The notes under the pieces: generated by a model
The model's database searches: none
The model's input: the letters and a program-made list of their open reading frames with translations, nothing else
Told to the model about the DNA's origin: nothing
In this document: one piece after another, positions 22,726-31,846 of the stretch
How the letters are laid out: the number at the start of each line of letters is the position of its first letter
How positions within the stretch are numbered: position 1 is the stretch's first letter
Translations under genes and position numbers: made by a program
NCBI GenBank assembly: GCA_963728075.1
Contig: CAVSIP010000007.1
Coordinates: 186,001 to 250,000 of the forward strand
Direction: 5' to 3'
DNA length: 64,000 nt
Source: CAVSIP01 sp963728075
GTDB taxonomy: Bacteria > Actinomycetota > Actinomycetes > JAFAQI01 > DASSKL01

Positions 22726-24284
22726 CCTCCGTCCAGCCGGCGCCGGAGACGGCCACCGCCGACGAGCCGGTGACCCAGAGCCCGCGCCTGATGTTCGTCA
22801 TGGCCGCGCTGATGCTCGGCATGCTGCTGGCCTCCCTGGACCAGACGGTGGTCGCGACCGCACTGCCGACGATCGCCGGCGACCTCGGCGGGCTGAACCA
22901 CCTGTCCTGGGTGGTGACCGCGTACATCCTGGCCGCGACGATCAGCACGCCGCTGTACGGCAAGCTCGGCGACCTCTACGGGCGCAAGCTGCTGTTCCAG
23001 ACGGCGATCGTGGTCTTCCTCGCCGGGTCGGCGCTGTCCGGTGCGGCCCAGGACATGCCGCAGCTGATCGCCTTCCGCGGCCTGCAGGGCATCGGCGGCG
23101 GGGGGCTCATCGTCGGCGCCCAGGCGATCATCGGCGACGTCGTGTCCCCGCGGGACCGGGGCAAGTACCAGGGCTTCTTCGGTGCGGTGTTCGGCGTCAC
23201 CAGCGTGGTCGGTCCCCTCATCGGCGGGTTCTTCACCGACCACCTCAGCTGGCGCTGGGTGTTCTACATCAACCTGCCCGTCGGCGCGATCGCGCTGACC
23301 GTGGTGGCCGCGGCGCTGTCCGTGCCGCTGAGCCGGGCGCGGCACCGCATCGACTGGACGGGCACCGCGCTGCTCGCGCTGGGCGTGTCCGCGATCATCC
23401 TGCTGACGACCTGGGGCGGGACGACGTACGCCTGGGGGTCGCCGCCCATCGCGGTGCTGGGCGCGGGCGGCGTGGTGCTGCTGGCCCTGTTCGTGCTCGC
23501 CGAGCGCAGGGCGAGCGAGCCGGTGCTGCCGCTGATGCTGTTCCGCAACGCGGTGTTCCGCGTGACGAGCGGCGTGGGGTTCATCGTCGGCTTCGCGATG
23601 TTCGGCTCGATCGTGTACCTGCCGCTGTTCCTGCAGACGGTCAACGGTGCCAGCCCGACCGGTTCGGGCCTGCAGATGCTGCCGCTCATGCTCGGGGTGC
23701 TGGTGACGTCGATCGGCAGCGGCCTGCTCATCTCGAAGTTCGGCCGGTACAAGGTGTTCCCGGTCACCGGTACGGCGGTGATGGCCGTCGCGCTGTGGCT
23801 GTTCTCGCGGATGGGGCCGGACACCCCGATCGGCGTCTCCTCGGCGTACATGCTCGTGCTCGGGCTGGGTCTCGGCATGGTCATGCAGGTGCTCGTCATC
23901 GCCGTGCAGAACGCGGTGCCGTACGAGCATCTCGGCACGGCCACGTCCGCGGCGACGTTCTTCCGGTCGATCGGTGGCTCGTTCGGCGTCGCGGTGTTCG
24001 GGGCCATCTTCAACAACGCCTTCGTCGACAACCTGCAGACCTACCTGCCGGTCCAGGCGCTCAGCCGGGTGAGCGACGGGTCGGTCGCGTTCAACCCCGC
24101 GCAGCTCAAGGCGCTGCCCGCCGTGGTCCACCAGGGGTACGTGCACGCGTTCACCGACTCCCTCGACCGGGTGTTCCTCGTGGGGGTCCCGTTCGCGGTG
24201 GTCGCCTTCGGGCTGGCCTGGCTGCTGCGCGAGGTGCCGCTGCGGACGAGCGCGCACCTCGGCGGCCCCCCGCCTGCACGTTGA
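22722..24284 (+). CDS. DHA2-type (14-TM) MFS drug exporter
   Basis: 520 residues. Helix 1 carries the group motif LASLDQTVVATALPTIAGDLGG; motif A is LYGKLGDLYGRKLLFQTAIV; motif C follows as GVTSVVGPLIGGFFTDHLSWRWVFYINLPVG. About fourteen hydrophobic segments are visible, matching EmrB/QacA-type proton antiporters for amphipathic drugs. GTG 22722 overlaps the Usp stop by four bases, making it the last gene of the marR-led operon. It converges on the malic enzyme gene. Confidence 0.9.
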   Translation: MTSVQPAPETATADEPVTQSPRLMFVMAALMLGMLLASLDQTVVATALPTIAGDLGGLNHLSWVVTAYILAATISTPLYGKLGDLYGRKLLFQTAIVVFLAGSALSGAAQDMPQLIAFRGLQGIGGGGLIVGAQAIIGDVVSPRDRGKYQGFFGAVFGVTSVVGPLIGGFFTDHLSWRWVFYINLPVGAIALTVVAAALSVPLSRARHRIDWTGTALLALGVSAIILLTTWGGTTYAWGSPPIAVLGAGGVVLLALFVLAERRASEPVLPLMLFRNAVFRVTSGVGFIVGFAMFGSIVYLPLFLQTVNGASPTGSGLQMLPLMLGVLVTSIGSGLLISKFGRYKVFPVTGTAVMAVALWLFSRMGPDTPIGVSSAYMLVLGLGLGMVMQVLVIAVQNAVPYEHLGTATSAATFFRSIGGSFGVAVFGAIFNNAFVDNLQTYLPVQALSRVSDGSVAFNPAQLKALPAVVHQGYVHAFTDSLDRVFLVGVPFAVVAFGLAWLLREVPLRTSAHLGGPPPAR

Positions 24285-24291
24285 CCTGTCT

Positions 24292-24314
24292 CGCGCGCAG
24301 GGGAGGTACGCGCG
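24292..24314. terminator. CGCGCG inverted repeat between convergent genes
   Basis: CGCGCG at 24292-24297 and 24309-24314 can pair around an 11-base loop in the 46-base gap between the converging MFS and malic enzyme genes. No T-run follows, so termination is only suggested by position. Confidence 0.25.
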
Positions 24315-24330
24315 GGGGTCCCGGTGACGG

Positions 24331-25986
24331 TCAGTACGCGGGGTCCCACATCTGCGCGCGGACGGCACGGGCGACGGCCTCATCGTCCAGCAGCCGGCCG
24401 ACGCCCGAGTCGCGGGCCTCGCGGGCGACCGCGACGGCGATCGCCTCCGACACCGAGCGCAGGTCCGCGAGCGGCGGGTAGAGCGACCCGGCGGCCAGAC
24501 GAGCCGGCGAGACGAGACCGGCCAGCGTGGTCGCCGCCACCCGGAACATCGCGTCGGTCACCTCGCGCGCACCGGCCACCATCGTGCCGAGCCCCACGCC
24601 GGGGAAGACGAACACGTTGTTGGCCTGCCCGATGACGTGCCGCCGACCGTCGCGGTCCACCGGCTCGAACGGGCTGCCGGTCGCGACCAGCGCCCGGCCG
24701 TCGCTCCACTCCAGGACGTCCGCGGGCACCGCCTCGCACTTGCTCGTCGGGTTCGACAGCGGGAGCACCACCGGCCGGTCCACCTGTGCCGCCATCGCGC
24801 GGACGGCACCTGCGGTGATGGTCCCCGGGCAGCCGGTCGCGCCGACGAGCACGGTGGGACCGACCTGCCGTACGGCGGTCTCGAGGTCGGCGGACCCGTC
24901 CGCCGCCAGCCCGTACCGGTCCAGCGTCGAGCGTGGCAGGGCGAACGCGCGCTTGTCGTCGTCGAGGTCCGTACGCCCGTCGTGCACGAGCCCCCGCGAG
25001 TCGAACAGCACGACCGCCTCGCGTACCTCCTCCGGAGTCGCACCGTCCGCCGCCATGAGTGACGTCACCAGGCGGGCGATCCCGATGCCGGCCGCGCCCG
25101 CACCCAGCATGATCATGCGCTGCTCCCGCAGCGAGCGGCCGGTCACCCGCAGCGCCGCGACGATCCCAGCGGCGACGACCGCGGCGGTGCCCTGGATGTC
25201 GTCGTTGAAGCTGGGCAGGCGGTGCCGGTAGCGCGCCAGCAGGGCCAGCGCCCGCTGTTGCTTGAAGTCCTCCCACTGCAGCAGCGCGTACGGGTAGACC
25301 TCGGTCACCGCGTTGACGAACGCCTCGACCAGCTCGTCGTACGCGCGACCCCGCAGCCGCGGCTTCGGGTAGCCCAGGTAGTGCGGGTCGTTCAGCAGGT
25401 CCTCGTTGTCCGTGCCGCAGTCCAGGGACACGGCGAGCGTGCGCTGCGGGTGGATGCCGGCACCGGCGGTGTAGAGGGCGAGCTTGCCGATCGGGATGCC
25501 GATCCCGCCGGCGCCCTGGTCGCCGAGGCCGAGGATCCGCTCGTTGTCCGTCGCGACGATGAGCCGTACGTCCGGGCGTCCGCTGTTGCGCAGCAGGGCG
25601 GGGATGCGGTCGACGTCGTCCGGGGTGATCCACAACCCGCGCGGCCGCCGCATGACGTGGCTGAACTCCCGGCACGCCGTCCCCACCGTCGGCGTGTAGA
25701 CGACGGGTGCCAGCTCCTCGATCTGGTCGACGAGCATCCGGTAGAACAGCACCTCGTTGCGGTCGTGCAGCGCGGCGAGGCCGATGTACCTCTCCAGGTC
25801 GTCGTCCTTGCGCCGCAGGTGCTCGAGCTCGAGGGCGACCTGTTCCTCGATCGGCGCGTTCCGCCACGGCACCAGGCCACGCAGTCCCAGCGCGTCCCGC
25901 TCGTCGTCGGTGAACGCGGTGTCCCTGTTCGTCACCGGGTTCTGCAGGACCTGCATCCCTCGACCTTCGGATCCCGGTGCAGACAT
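24331..25986 (-). CDS. maeA: Malic enzyme, NAD-type, long form
   Basis: 551 residues, the length of NAD-malic enzymes such as E. coli MaeA. The order of signatures is complete: VVYTPTVGTACREFSHV with the catalytic Tyr, RLIVATDNERILGLGDQGAGGIGIPIGKLALYTAGAGI, FNDDIQGTAAVVAAGI with the metal-binding Asp pair, the dinucleotide-binding MIMLGAGAAGIGIARL, and LPLSNPTSKCEAVPAD. It decarboxylates malate to pyruvate; the acidic RGLVHDGR after the beta2 strand (VVLFDSRG) suggests NAD rather than NADP, but cofactor choice is not proven. ATG 25986 has GGGGAGAGG upstream. ATG 25956 inside the same frame is a shorter option. It stands alone on its strand. Confidence 0.92.
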   Translation of the reverse strand: MSAPGSEGRGMQVLQNPVTNRDTAFTDDERDALGLRGLVPWRNAPIEEQVALELEHLRRKDDDLERYIGLAALHDRNEVLFYRMLVDQIEELAPVVYTPTVGTACREFSHVMRRPRGLWITPDDVDRIPALLRNSGRPDVRLIVATDNERILGLGDQGAGGIGIPIGKLALYTAGAGIHPQRTLAVSLDCGTDNEDLLNDPHYLGYPKPRLRGRAYDELVEAFVNAVTEVYPYALLQWEDFKQQRALALLARYRHRLPSFNDDIQGTAAVVAAGIVAALRVTGRSLREQRMIMLGAGAAGIGIARLVTSLMAADGATPEEVREAVVLFDSRGLVHDGRTDLDDDKRAFALPRSTLDRYGLAADGSADLETAVRQVGPTVLVGATGCPGTITAGAVRAMAAQVDRPVVLPLSNPTSKCEAVPADVLEWSDGRALVATGSPFEPVDRDGRRHVIGQANNVFVFPGVGLGTMVAGAREVTDAMFRVAATTLAGLVSPARLAAGSLYPPLADLRSVSEAIAVAVAREARDSGVGRLLDDEAVARAVRAQMWDPAY

Positions 25987-26133
25987 GGTGCGGCCTCTCC
26001 CCAGCGGTGCTGACGACTGATGGTCACCCGACGCGACGGTGCCGGATCAGGGACGAACGGCCCGTACACCCCGGCCGGTCGGCCGTGTCCGGTCGAGGGC
26101 GGGGCGGTCGACCCTGGGGAGTGGAGGCGACTC

Positions 26134-26557
26134 ATGACGACCGACATCTCCCCCCGAGCGGGCCGCACTGTACGACCTTCGGGTCCTCGACCCGGCCGGC
26201 ATCGACGCGCTGCCCTGGGTGGACGTGACCGGCTGCCCGGGGGTGCAGGACAAGGAGCTGTGGCGCTTCGGCGACTTCGTGCAGGCGCTGATCCGCTACG
26301 CCCCGGCCGCCTCGACTCCCGGCCGGCCCCACCTGGCGGCCCACCACCACATCTGGGTGGTGTCGGGTGCCGCCACGATCGCTGGGCGGCGGCTGGTGGC
26401 GGGCTCCTACCTGCACGTCCCGCCGGACACCCCGCACGAGATCGTCGCCGGTACGGACGGCTGTCTGCTCCTGCAGATGCACCGCCCGCACGGCCCGCAG
26501 GAGGAGGCGGCCCTGCGCCGGTCCGGCGCCGCTACAGGTTCGACAGGGCGGCGATGA
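26134..26557 (+). CDS. Small cupin protein with an apparent one-base frameshift near the N-terminus
   Basis: The open frame encoding the cupin runs from 26138 to 26557 and contains AHHHIWVVSGAATIAGRRLVAGSYLHVPPDTPHEIVAG, i.e. both conserved cupin motifs with metal-binding His residues. It has no good start codon; GTG 26219 has no ribosome-binding site. ATG 26134, with GGAGG eight bases upstream, is in another frame and encodes MTTDISPRAG. Removing one C from the C6 run at 26150-26155 joins the two as MTTDISPERAALYDLRVLDPAG, a natural N-terminus. So the gene is either interrupted by an indel, phase-variable, or carries a sequence error. The 3' end overlaps the convergent membrane-protein gene by 26 bases. 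Confidence 0.7.
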
Positions 26558-26951
26558 CGTCGAGGAGCATCGCCGCGGCGGCCAGACCCATCCCGACCCG
26601 CGCTGCCGTCGTACGCGGCGCCCGCAGCCCGTAACCGAACGTCGCCGCACCGAGCAGCAGCGGCGCCGCCGACCAGAACGCGGCGAGCGACACCACGGTG
26701 ACGATCCCGGTGACCAGGACGGACCGGGCGCCGCCGCCGTAGCGCGGGAACACCTGCGTGTAGAGCGCCGCCGCGACCACGATGAGGATCGCCGTCATCG
26801 CGATCATCGGACCGGTGCCGCCGTTCTCGCCGGGACTCACGTTGACGTTGAACAGCACGTTCGCGACCAGCGCCGCGACGAGGCCGCTGCCCCCCACCCG
26901 CAGCCAGTACCGGTCCACCCGTACGGAATGGCTGATGACGACGTCGCTCAT
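26532..26951 (-). CDS. Small four-helix membrane protein of unknown function
   Basis: 139 residues with four predicted membrane spans, near residues 20-38, 47-66, 77-105 and 116-135 (GLVAALVANVLFNVNV, MIAMTAILIVVAAALYTQVF, SVLVTGIVTVVSLAAFWSAAPLLLGAATFGYGL and VGMGLAAAAMLLDVIAAL). The N-terminus is basic (SHSVRVDRYWLRVG). I recognise no family; similar DUF-type proteins with even TM repeats are common in actinobacteria. ATG 26951 follows GGGGAGGGG at an ideal distance, which supports it as a real gene. It converges on the cupin gene. Confidence 0.68.
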   Translation of the reverse strand: MSDVVISHSVRVDRYWLRVGGSGLVAALVANVLFNVNVSPGENGGTGPMIAMTAILIVVAAALYTQVFPRYGGGARSVLVTGIVTVVSLAAFWSAAPLLLGAATFGYGLRAPRTTAARVGMGLAAAAMLLDVIAALSNL

Positions 26952-27057
26952 GGGACCCCTCCCCGCCCGCCAATGGTGGCGCGACGCTAGACCGGGTGCG
27001 GCCCGGGCACCAGGTCAACTTGGGTCATCCGCACGGTGGCCCGTACGGGCCCCCGGC

Positions 27058-27063
27058 TAGCCT
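27058..27063 (+). promoter_or_regulatory. -10 box TAGCCT for the thiolase operon
   Basis: TAGCCT lies 37 bases before GTG 27101; the predicted leader contains the strong ribosome-binding site AGGAGG at 27090-27095. Confidence 0.45.
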
Positions 27064-27100
27064 CGGCGGTAGTTCAACGCCGCACCCCCAGGAGGCCCTC

Positions 27101-28315
27101 GTGCGCGACGCCGTCATCTGTGAGCCGCTGCGGACGCCGGTGGGTGGGTTCGGCGGGTCGCTGCGGGACGTCCCGGCCCACGACCTCGCGTCGACCGTCA
27201 TCCGCGCGCTGCTCGACCGTACGGGGCTGCCGCCGGACAGCGTCGACGACGTGGTGCTGGGGCACTGCTACCCGACGATGGAGGCGCCCGCGATCGGCCG
27301 GGTCGCCGCGCTCGACGCCGGGCTGCCGATCACCGTCACGGGCCTGCAGGTCGACCGGCGCTGCGGGTCGGGGCTGCAGGCGGTGCTGTACGCGGCGATG
27401 CAGGTCCAGAACGGGGTGTCCGACCTGGTGCTCGCCGGGGGCGCGGAGTCGATGTCGAACGCGCCTTTCTACACGCAGGACATGCGGTGGGGCACCAAGG
27501 GCGGGCCCGGCGTGATGCTGCACGACGGCCTCACCCGCGGTCGGCTGACCGCCGGGGGCAGGAACCACCCCGTGCCGGGCGGGATGCTCGAGACGGCGGA
27601 GAACCTGCGCCGCGAGTACGCGATCCCGCGCGAGGAGCAGGACGAGTACGCCGTCCGCAGCCACCAGCGCGCGGCGGCGGCACAGGCCGCGGGGACGTTC
27701 GCGGAGGAGATCGTCCCGGTGACGGTCAGGCACCGCAAGGGCGAGACCGTCGTCGACACCGACGAGCACATCCGTCCGGACACCTCCGTCGAGAAGCTCG
27801 CCGGGCTGCGCCCCGTCCTCGGCAAGAGCGACCCGGAGGCGACCGTCACCGCGGGCAACGCCTCCGGCCAGAACGACGGGGCCGCGGTCTGCGTGGTCAC
27901 CTCCCCGGACCGGGCCGCCGAGCTCGGCCTGCGCCCGCTGGTCCGGCTGGTGTCGTGGGGTGTCGGCGGCGTGCCGCCGGCGACGATGGGCATCGGCCCC
28001 GTGCCGGCGGTCGCCAAGGCGCTGGACGCGGCCGAGCTGACCCTCGCCGACATGGACCTCATCGAGCTGAACGAGGCCTTCGCCGCGCAGGTCCTCGCGG
28101 TGACCCGCGAGTGGAAGCTCGCCGACGCCGACTTCGAGCGGATGAACGTCAACGGCTCCGGCATCTCCCTGGGCCACCCCGTGGGCGCCACCGGCGGGCG
28201 CATCCTCGCCACGCTGGCGCGGGAGATGGACCGCCGCGAGGTCCGCTACGGCCTGGAGACGATGTGCATCGGCGGTGGGCAGGGGCTGGCCGCCGTCTTC
28301 GAGCGGGTCGCGTGA
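27101..28315 (+). CDS. Acetyl-CoA C-acyltransferase (thiolase)
   Basis: 404 residues with all thiolase signatures: nucleophilic Cys88 in VDRRCGSGLQAV, NEAFAAQVLAV, the His of SGISLGHPVGATGGR, and the second Cys in ETMCIGGGQGLAAVFE. It condenses or cleaves 3-ketoacyl-CoA. The order thiolase, family III CoA transferase, short-chain dehydrogenase points to a catabolic route in which an acid is activated by CoA transfer, oxidised by the SDR at a hydroxyl and split by the thiolase. GTG 27101 is preceded by AGGAGG. The stop overlaps the CoA transferase start by four bases. Confidence 0.93.
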   Translation: MRDAVICEPLRTPVGGFGGSLRDVPAHDLASTVIRALLDRTGLPPDSVDDVVLGHCYPTMEAPAIGRVAALDAGLPITVTGLQVDRRCGSGLQAVLYAAMQVQNGVSDLVLAGGAESMSNAPFYTQDMRWGTKGGPGVMLHDGLTRGRLTAGGRNHPVPGGMLETAENLRREYAIPREEQDEYAVRSHQRAAAAQAAGTFAEEIVPVTVRHRKGETVVDTDEHIRPDTSVEKLAGLRPVLGKSDPEATVTAGNASGQNDGAAVCVVTSPDRAAELGLRPLVRLVSWGVGGVPPATMGIGPVPAVAKALDAAELTLADMDLIELNEAFAAQVLAVTREWKLADADFERMNVNGSGISLGHPVGATGGRILATLAREMDRREVRYGLETMCIGGGQGLAAVFERVA

Positions 28316-29541
28316 GCGAAGGCGCCTCCGGCCGGCCGCTCGCCGGCCTGCACGTCGTCGAGTGCGCCAGCTTCGTCGCCGGTCCCACCGGCGGCATGAC
28401 GCTGGCGCAGCTCGGCGCGGACGTCGTCCGCGTCGACCCCGTCGGCGGTGGCAGCGACTACCGCCGCTGGCCGGTCGCGCCGAGCGGTGACAGCTACTAC
28501 TGGGCGTCGTTGAACAAGGGCAAGAAGTCGGTCGCGATCGACCTGCGCTCCGAGCAGGGCCAGGAGCTGGTGACCGCGCTGATCACCACGCCGGGTCCCG
28601 ACCGGGGCGTGCTCGTCGACAACGTCGTGGGCCGCCGCTGGATGTCTCACGAGACGCTCGCCGCCCGCCGCCCGGACCTCGTGCACGTCCGGGTGCAGGG
28701 GCGGCCGGGTGGCGGGCCCGCGGTCGACTACACGGTGAACGCGGAGGTGGGGATCCCGTACGCGACCGGTCCGGCGGAGCTGGCGGCGCCGGTCAACCAC
28801 GTCCTACCGGCGTGGGACCTCGTCACCGGCCTGAGCGTGTCCACCGCGGTGCTGGCGGCGCTGCGCGACCGGGAGCGCAGCGGGCGCGGCGCGTACGTCG
28901 AGCTCGCCCTGTCGGACGTCGCGCTGGCCGGCGTCGCGAACTTCGGCTGGCTGTCGGAGACCGCGCTGCGCGGGGCGGACCGCCCCCGGCACGGCAACCA
29001 CCTGTACGGCAGCTTCGGCGTCGACCTCGCCTGCGCCGACGGCGCGCGGGTCATGGTGGTGGCGCTCACCGTGGGGCAGTGGAACGCACTCACCGCGGCG
29101 ACCGGTACGACCGAGGTCTTCGCCGCGCTGGCCCCTGCTTTGGGCGCCGACCTCACCCTGGAGGAGGAGCGCTATCGGCTGCGCGACACGATCGCCGGCA
29201 TCCTCGCGCCCTGGTTCGCCGCGCGCGGGGTCGACGAGGTGTCCGCAGCACTGGACGAGCACCGGGTGCTCTGGGGCCGCTACCAGCACATGACCGACGT
29301 GGTCGCCGCGCACCGGTCTGGTGCGTACGACGTGCTGGCGGACGTGGACGTGCCCGGTGCGGGGCCGCTCATCACGGCCCGCTCGCCGTTCCGCTGGAAT
29401 GGCGAGCACGGCGCACCGGGCGATGCGCCGGTGCTCGGCCGGGACACGGTGGCGGTGCTCGCCGAGGTGCTCGGCCTCACTACGGTGGAGATCGGACGGC
29501 TGGTCGACGGCGGTGTCGTCGCCGGCCCTGCGCACGAGTGA
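28312..29541 (+). CDS. CaiB/BaiF family III CoA-transferase
   Basis: 409 residues. The N-terminal segment LAGLHVVECASFVAGPTGGMTLAQLGADVVRVDPVGGGSDYRRW and SLNKGKKSVAIDLRSEQGQ are family III signatures. The catalytic Asp is Asp169 in LPAWDLVTGLSVSTAVLAAL, where homologues carry the aspartate that forms the acyl-anhydride intermediate. The C-terminal lobe has YGSFGVDLACADGARVMVVALTVGQW. It moves CoA between acids in the cytoplasm. GTG 28312 overlaps the thiolase stop. Donor and acceptor acids are unknown; racemase activity of the AMACR branch is a less likely alternative. Confidence 0.9.
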   Translation: MSEGASGRPLAGLHVVECASFVAGPTGGMTLAQLGADVVRVDPVGGGSDYRRWPVAPSGDSYYWASLNKGKKSVAIDLRSEQGQELVTALITTPGPDRGVLVDNVVGRRWMSHETLAARRPDLVHVRVQGRPGGGPAVDYTVNAEVGIPYATGPAELAAPVNHVLPAWDLVTGLSVSTAVLAALRDRERSGRGAYVELALSDVALAGVANFGWLSETALRGADRPRHGNHLYGSFGVDLACADGARVMVVALTVGQWNALTAATGTTEVFAALAPALGADLTLEEERYRLRDTIAGILAPWFAARGVDEVSAALDEHRVLWGRYQHMTDVVAAHRSGAYDVLADVDVPGAGPLITARSPFRWNGEHGAPGDAPVLGRDTVAVLAEVLGLTTVEIGRLVDGGVVAGPAHE

Positions 29542-29570
29542 CCCGGGCACGAGTGAAGGGACCCCACGCC

Positions 29571-30329
29571 ATGGCTGACACCCCCCGCGTCGCGATCGTC
29601 ACGGGAGCAGCGCGCGGTATCGGCGCCGCCACCGCGAAGCGCCTCGCCGCCGACGGGTACGCCGTCGCCGTGCTCGACCTCGAGGAGTCGGCCTGCAAGG
29701 AGACCGCTGACGCGATCGCCTCGGCGGGTGGGAAGTCGCTGGCCGTCGGCGCGAACGTCTCCGACCCGGACGCGGTGCAGGCGGCGGTCCAGCGGGTGGC
29801 GGCCGAGCTGGGCGCGCCGACGATCCTCATCAACAACGCCGGCATCACCCGCGACAACCTGCTGTTCAAGATGACCGAGGACGACTGGGACGCGGTGATG
29901 GGCGTGCACCTGCGCGGCTCGTTCCTCATGTCGCGCGCCTGCCAGAAGCACATGGTCGACGCGAAGTGGGGCCGGGTGGTCAACCTGTCGAGCACGTCCG
30001 CACTCGGCAACCGCGGCCAGGCCAACTACTCCACCGCCAAGGCCGGCCTGCAGGGCTTCACCAAGACGCTCGCCATCGAGCTGGGCAAGTTCGGCGTCAC
30101 CGCGAACTGCATCGCGCCCGGGTTCATCCAGTCGGAGATGACCAAGGCGACTGCCGAGCGCATCGGTGAGGACTGGGAGACCTACGTCGCCGCCCGCGCC
30201 GCGCAGATCCCGGTCGCGCGCGCCGGCGTGCCCGAGGACATCGCGCACGCGGTGTCGTTCTTCTGCAGCGAGGCCGCGAGCTTCGTCTCCGGCCAGGTGC
30301 TGTACGTCGCGGGCGGCCCGAAGGCATAG
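29571..30329 (+). CDS. Short-chain dehydrogenase/reductase (FabG-like)
   Basis: 252 residues, classical SDR: cofactor loop TGAARGIG at 11-18, NNAG at 88-91, Ser140, Tyr153 and Lys157 of the catalytic set (YSTAK), and the IAPGFIQSEMT segment. The Asp at 37 in VAVLDLEE suggests NAD(H) preference. FabG-like SDRs oxidise or reduce 3-hydroxyacyl thioesters; in this operon a 3-hydroxyacyl-CoA dehydrogenase role preceding the thiolase is likely. ATG 29571 is preceded by GAAGGG. The C-terminus (SGQVLYVAGGPKA) is of normal length. Confidence 0.92.
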   Translation: MADTPRVAIVTGAARGIGAATAKRLAADGYAVAVLDLEESACKETADAIASAGGKSLAVGANVSDPDAVQAAVQRVAAELGAPTILINNAGITRDNLLFKMTEDDWDAVMGVHLRGSFLMSRACQKHMVDAKWGRVVNLSSTSALGNRGQANYSTAKAGLQGFTKTLAIELGKFGVTANCIAPGFIQSEMTKATAERIGEDWETYVAARAAQIPVARAGVPEDIAHAVSFFCSEAASFVSGQVLYVAGGPKA

Positions 30330-30335
30330 TCCCGT

Positions 30336-31808
30336 CTAGGCGGAGGCGCACTCCTCCGCACCGACGGCGCCCGGCCCCGCGGCACGCTCGGCGCGGCGGG
30401 TGGCCGCCAGGTCGACGATCGCGATGGCCAGTGCGGCGAGCACGAACGCGATGACGACGACCAGGCCGTCGCGGTAGGCGAGCGCCCAGTTGCCGTGCGA
30501 CGACTGCACGGTGGAGAAGAACACCGAGCCGACCGCGGCGATCCCGACCGCCGTGCCGACCCGCTGACCCGTCTGCAGGACGCCGGCTGCGCTGCCGCCG
30601 CCCTGCACCGGCACCTCGGCGAGGGTCAGCGTCTGGTTCGGCGAGATGACCAGCCCGCTGCCGAGCCCAGCGAGCAGCAGCGGCAGGGCGGTGACCAGCC
30701 CGACGCCGCGGCCGGGGACCGCGTCGACGCCGGCGTACGTCGCGGCCAGCCCGACGACGACCATGACGATGCCCGCCGCGACGAGCGGCCGCCCGTACCG
30801 GGTCACCCGCTGCCCGCCGACCGCGGACGCGACGGCCGACCCGAGCGCGAACGGGGTCACCGCAGCTCCGGCCATCAGCGCGCTGTAGTGCAGGCCCTGC
30901 TGCAGGTACAGCGTGTAGGTGAAGAACACCGACGTGAAGCCGGCGAAGTACAGCAGCGCCAGGGCGGAGCCCAGCCCGTACGACCGGACGCGGAACAGGT
31001 GCAGGTCGGCGACCGGCTGCCGACCGCGCCGCTGGTAGCGCTGCTCCCAGCGGACGAACCCGGCCAGCAGGGCGGCGGAGGCGGCGAGCAGCAGCCACTT
31101 GCCGTCACCGTGCCACTGGTCGGCCTCCACGAACGGCAGCAGGAGCAGCAGCACCCCGAGCCCGAGCAGGAGCACCCCCACGGGGTCGAGGCTGCGGACG
31201 CGCTCCGGGTGCCGCTCGGTGGGCGGGATCAGCCGGTAGGCGACGGGCAGTGCCGCCAGGCCGACGGGCACGTTCACGTAGAAGATCCAGCGCCAGCCGT
31301 TGTGGGCTCCGGCGGCGTTGATGATCGCACCGCCGAGCAGGGGGCCGACGGCGGTCGAGATGCCGATGGTCGCCCCGAGCAGGCCGAAGGCGGTCCCGCG
31401 CTCGGCGCCGCGGAACAGCTGCTGGATCAGCCCGGCGACCTGCGGGTTGAGCAGGCCGCCCGCGGCGCCCTGCACCAGCCGGGCGGCGGTCAGCCAGCCC
31501 GGTCCGGGGGACAGGCCGGCGGCCGCGCTGGCCAGCGTGAACAGCGCGAGCCCCGCCATGAACATCATCCGCCGGCCGCGGGCGTCGCCGAGGCGACCGG
31601 ACGGGACGAGCACGAGCCCGAACGTCAGCGCGTACCCGGACAGCACCCACTGCAGGTCGGACGCCGAGGCGCCGAGCCCGGTGCGGATCGACGGCAGCGC
31701 CACGTTGACGATCGACACGTCCAGCAGCGTCATGAACCCGGCGACGAGGCAGACGGCCAGCGCCCTCCATCGCCGTGGGTCGGCGGGAAGGGCGGAGGGC
31801 TCGCTCAC
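30336..31808 (-). CDS. DHA2-type (14-TM) MFS exporter
   Basis: 490 residues. Motif LVAGFMTLLDVSIVNVALPSIRTGLGAS in helix 1, motif A PSGRLGDARGRRMMFMAGLALF, and motif C region ISTAVGPLLGGAIINAAGAHNGWRWIFYVNVPVG identify the EmrB/QacA group. Fourteen hydrophobic segments fit. GTG 31808 is chosen; TTG 31820 is in frame four codons upstream. The gene follows the alpha/beta hydrolase gene after 38 bases on the same strand and converges on the SDR gene six bases away. Substrate unknown. Confidence 0.88.
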   Translation of the reverse strand: MSEPSALPADPRRWRALAVCLVAGFMTLLDVSIVNVALPSIRTGLGASASDLQWVLSGYALTFGLVLVPSGRLGDARGRRMMFMAGLALFTLASAAAGLSPGPGWLTAARLVQGAAGGLLNPQVAGLIQQLFRGAERGTAFGLLGATIGISTAVGPLLGGAIINAAGAHNGWRWIFYVNVPVGLAALPVAYRLIPPTERHPERVRSLDPVGVLLLGLGVLLLLLPFVEADQWHGDGKWLLLAASAALLAGFVRWEQRYQRRGRQPVADLHLFRVRSYGLGSALALLYFAGFTSVFFTYTLYLQQGLHYSALMAGAAVTPFALGSAVASAVGGQRVTRYGRPLVAAGIVMVVVGLAATYAGVDAVPGRGVGLVTALPLLLAGLGSGLVISPNQTLTLAEVPVQGGGSAAGVLQTGQRVGTAVGIAAVGSVFFSTVQSSHGNWALAYRDGLVVVIAFVLAALAIAIVDLAATRRAERAAGPGAVGAEECASA

Positions 31809-31846
31809 GTTGGTGAGCAAGTCTGGACGGAGCCGGGTTGTTCCCG

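Noticed and set aside
22152..24383. 743-codon minus-strand frame opposite Usp and MFS genes
   Set aside because: No domain, biased composition, opposite to a clear 14-TM transporter.
26020..26634. 204-codon frame starting with ATG at 26020 across the cupin gene
   Set aside because: It becomes Arg/Gly/Pro-rich after the C6 tract and has no domain; the cupin motifs lie in the other frame, so this is the frameshifted reading.
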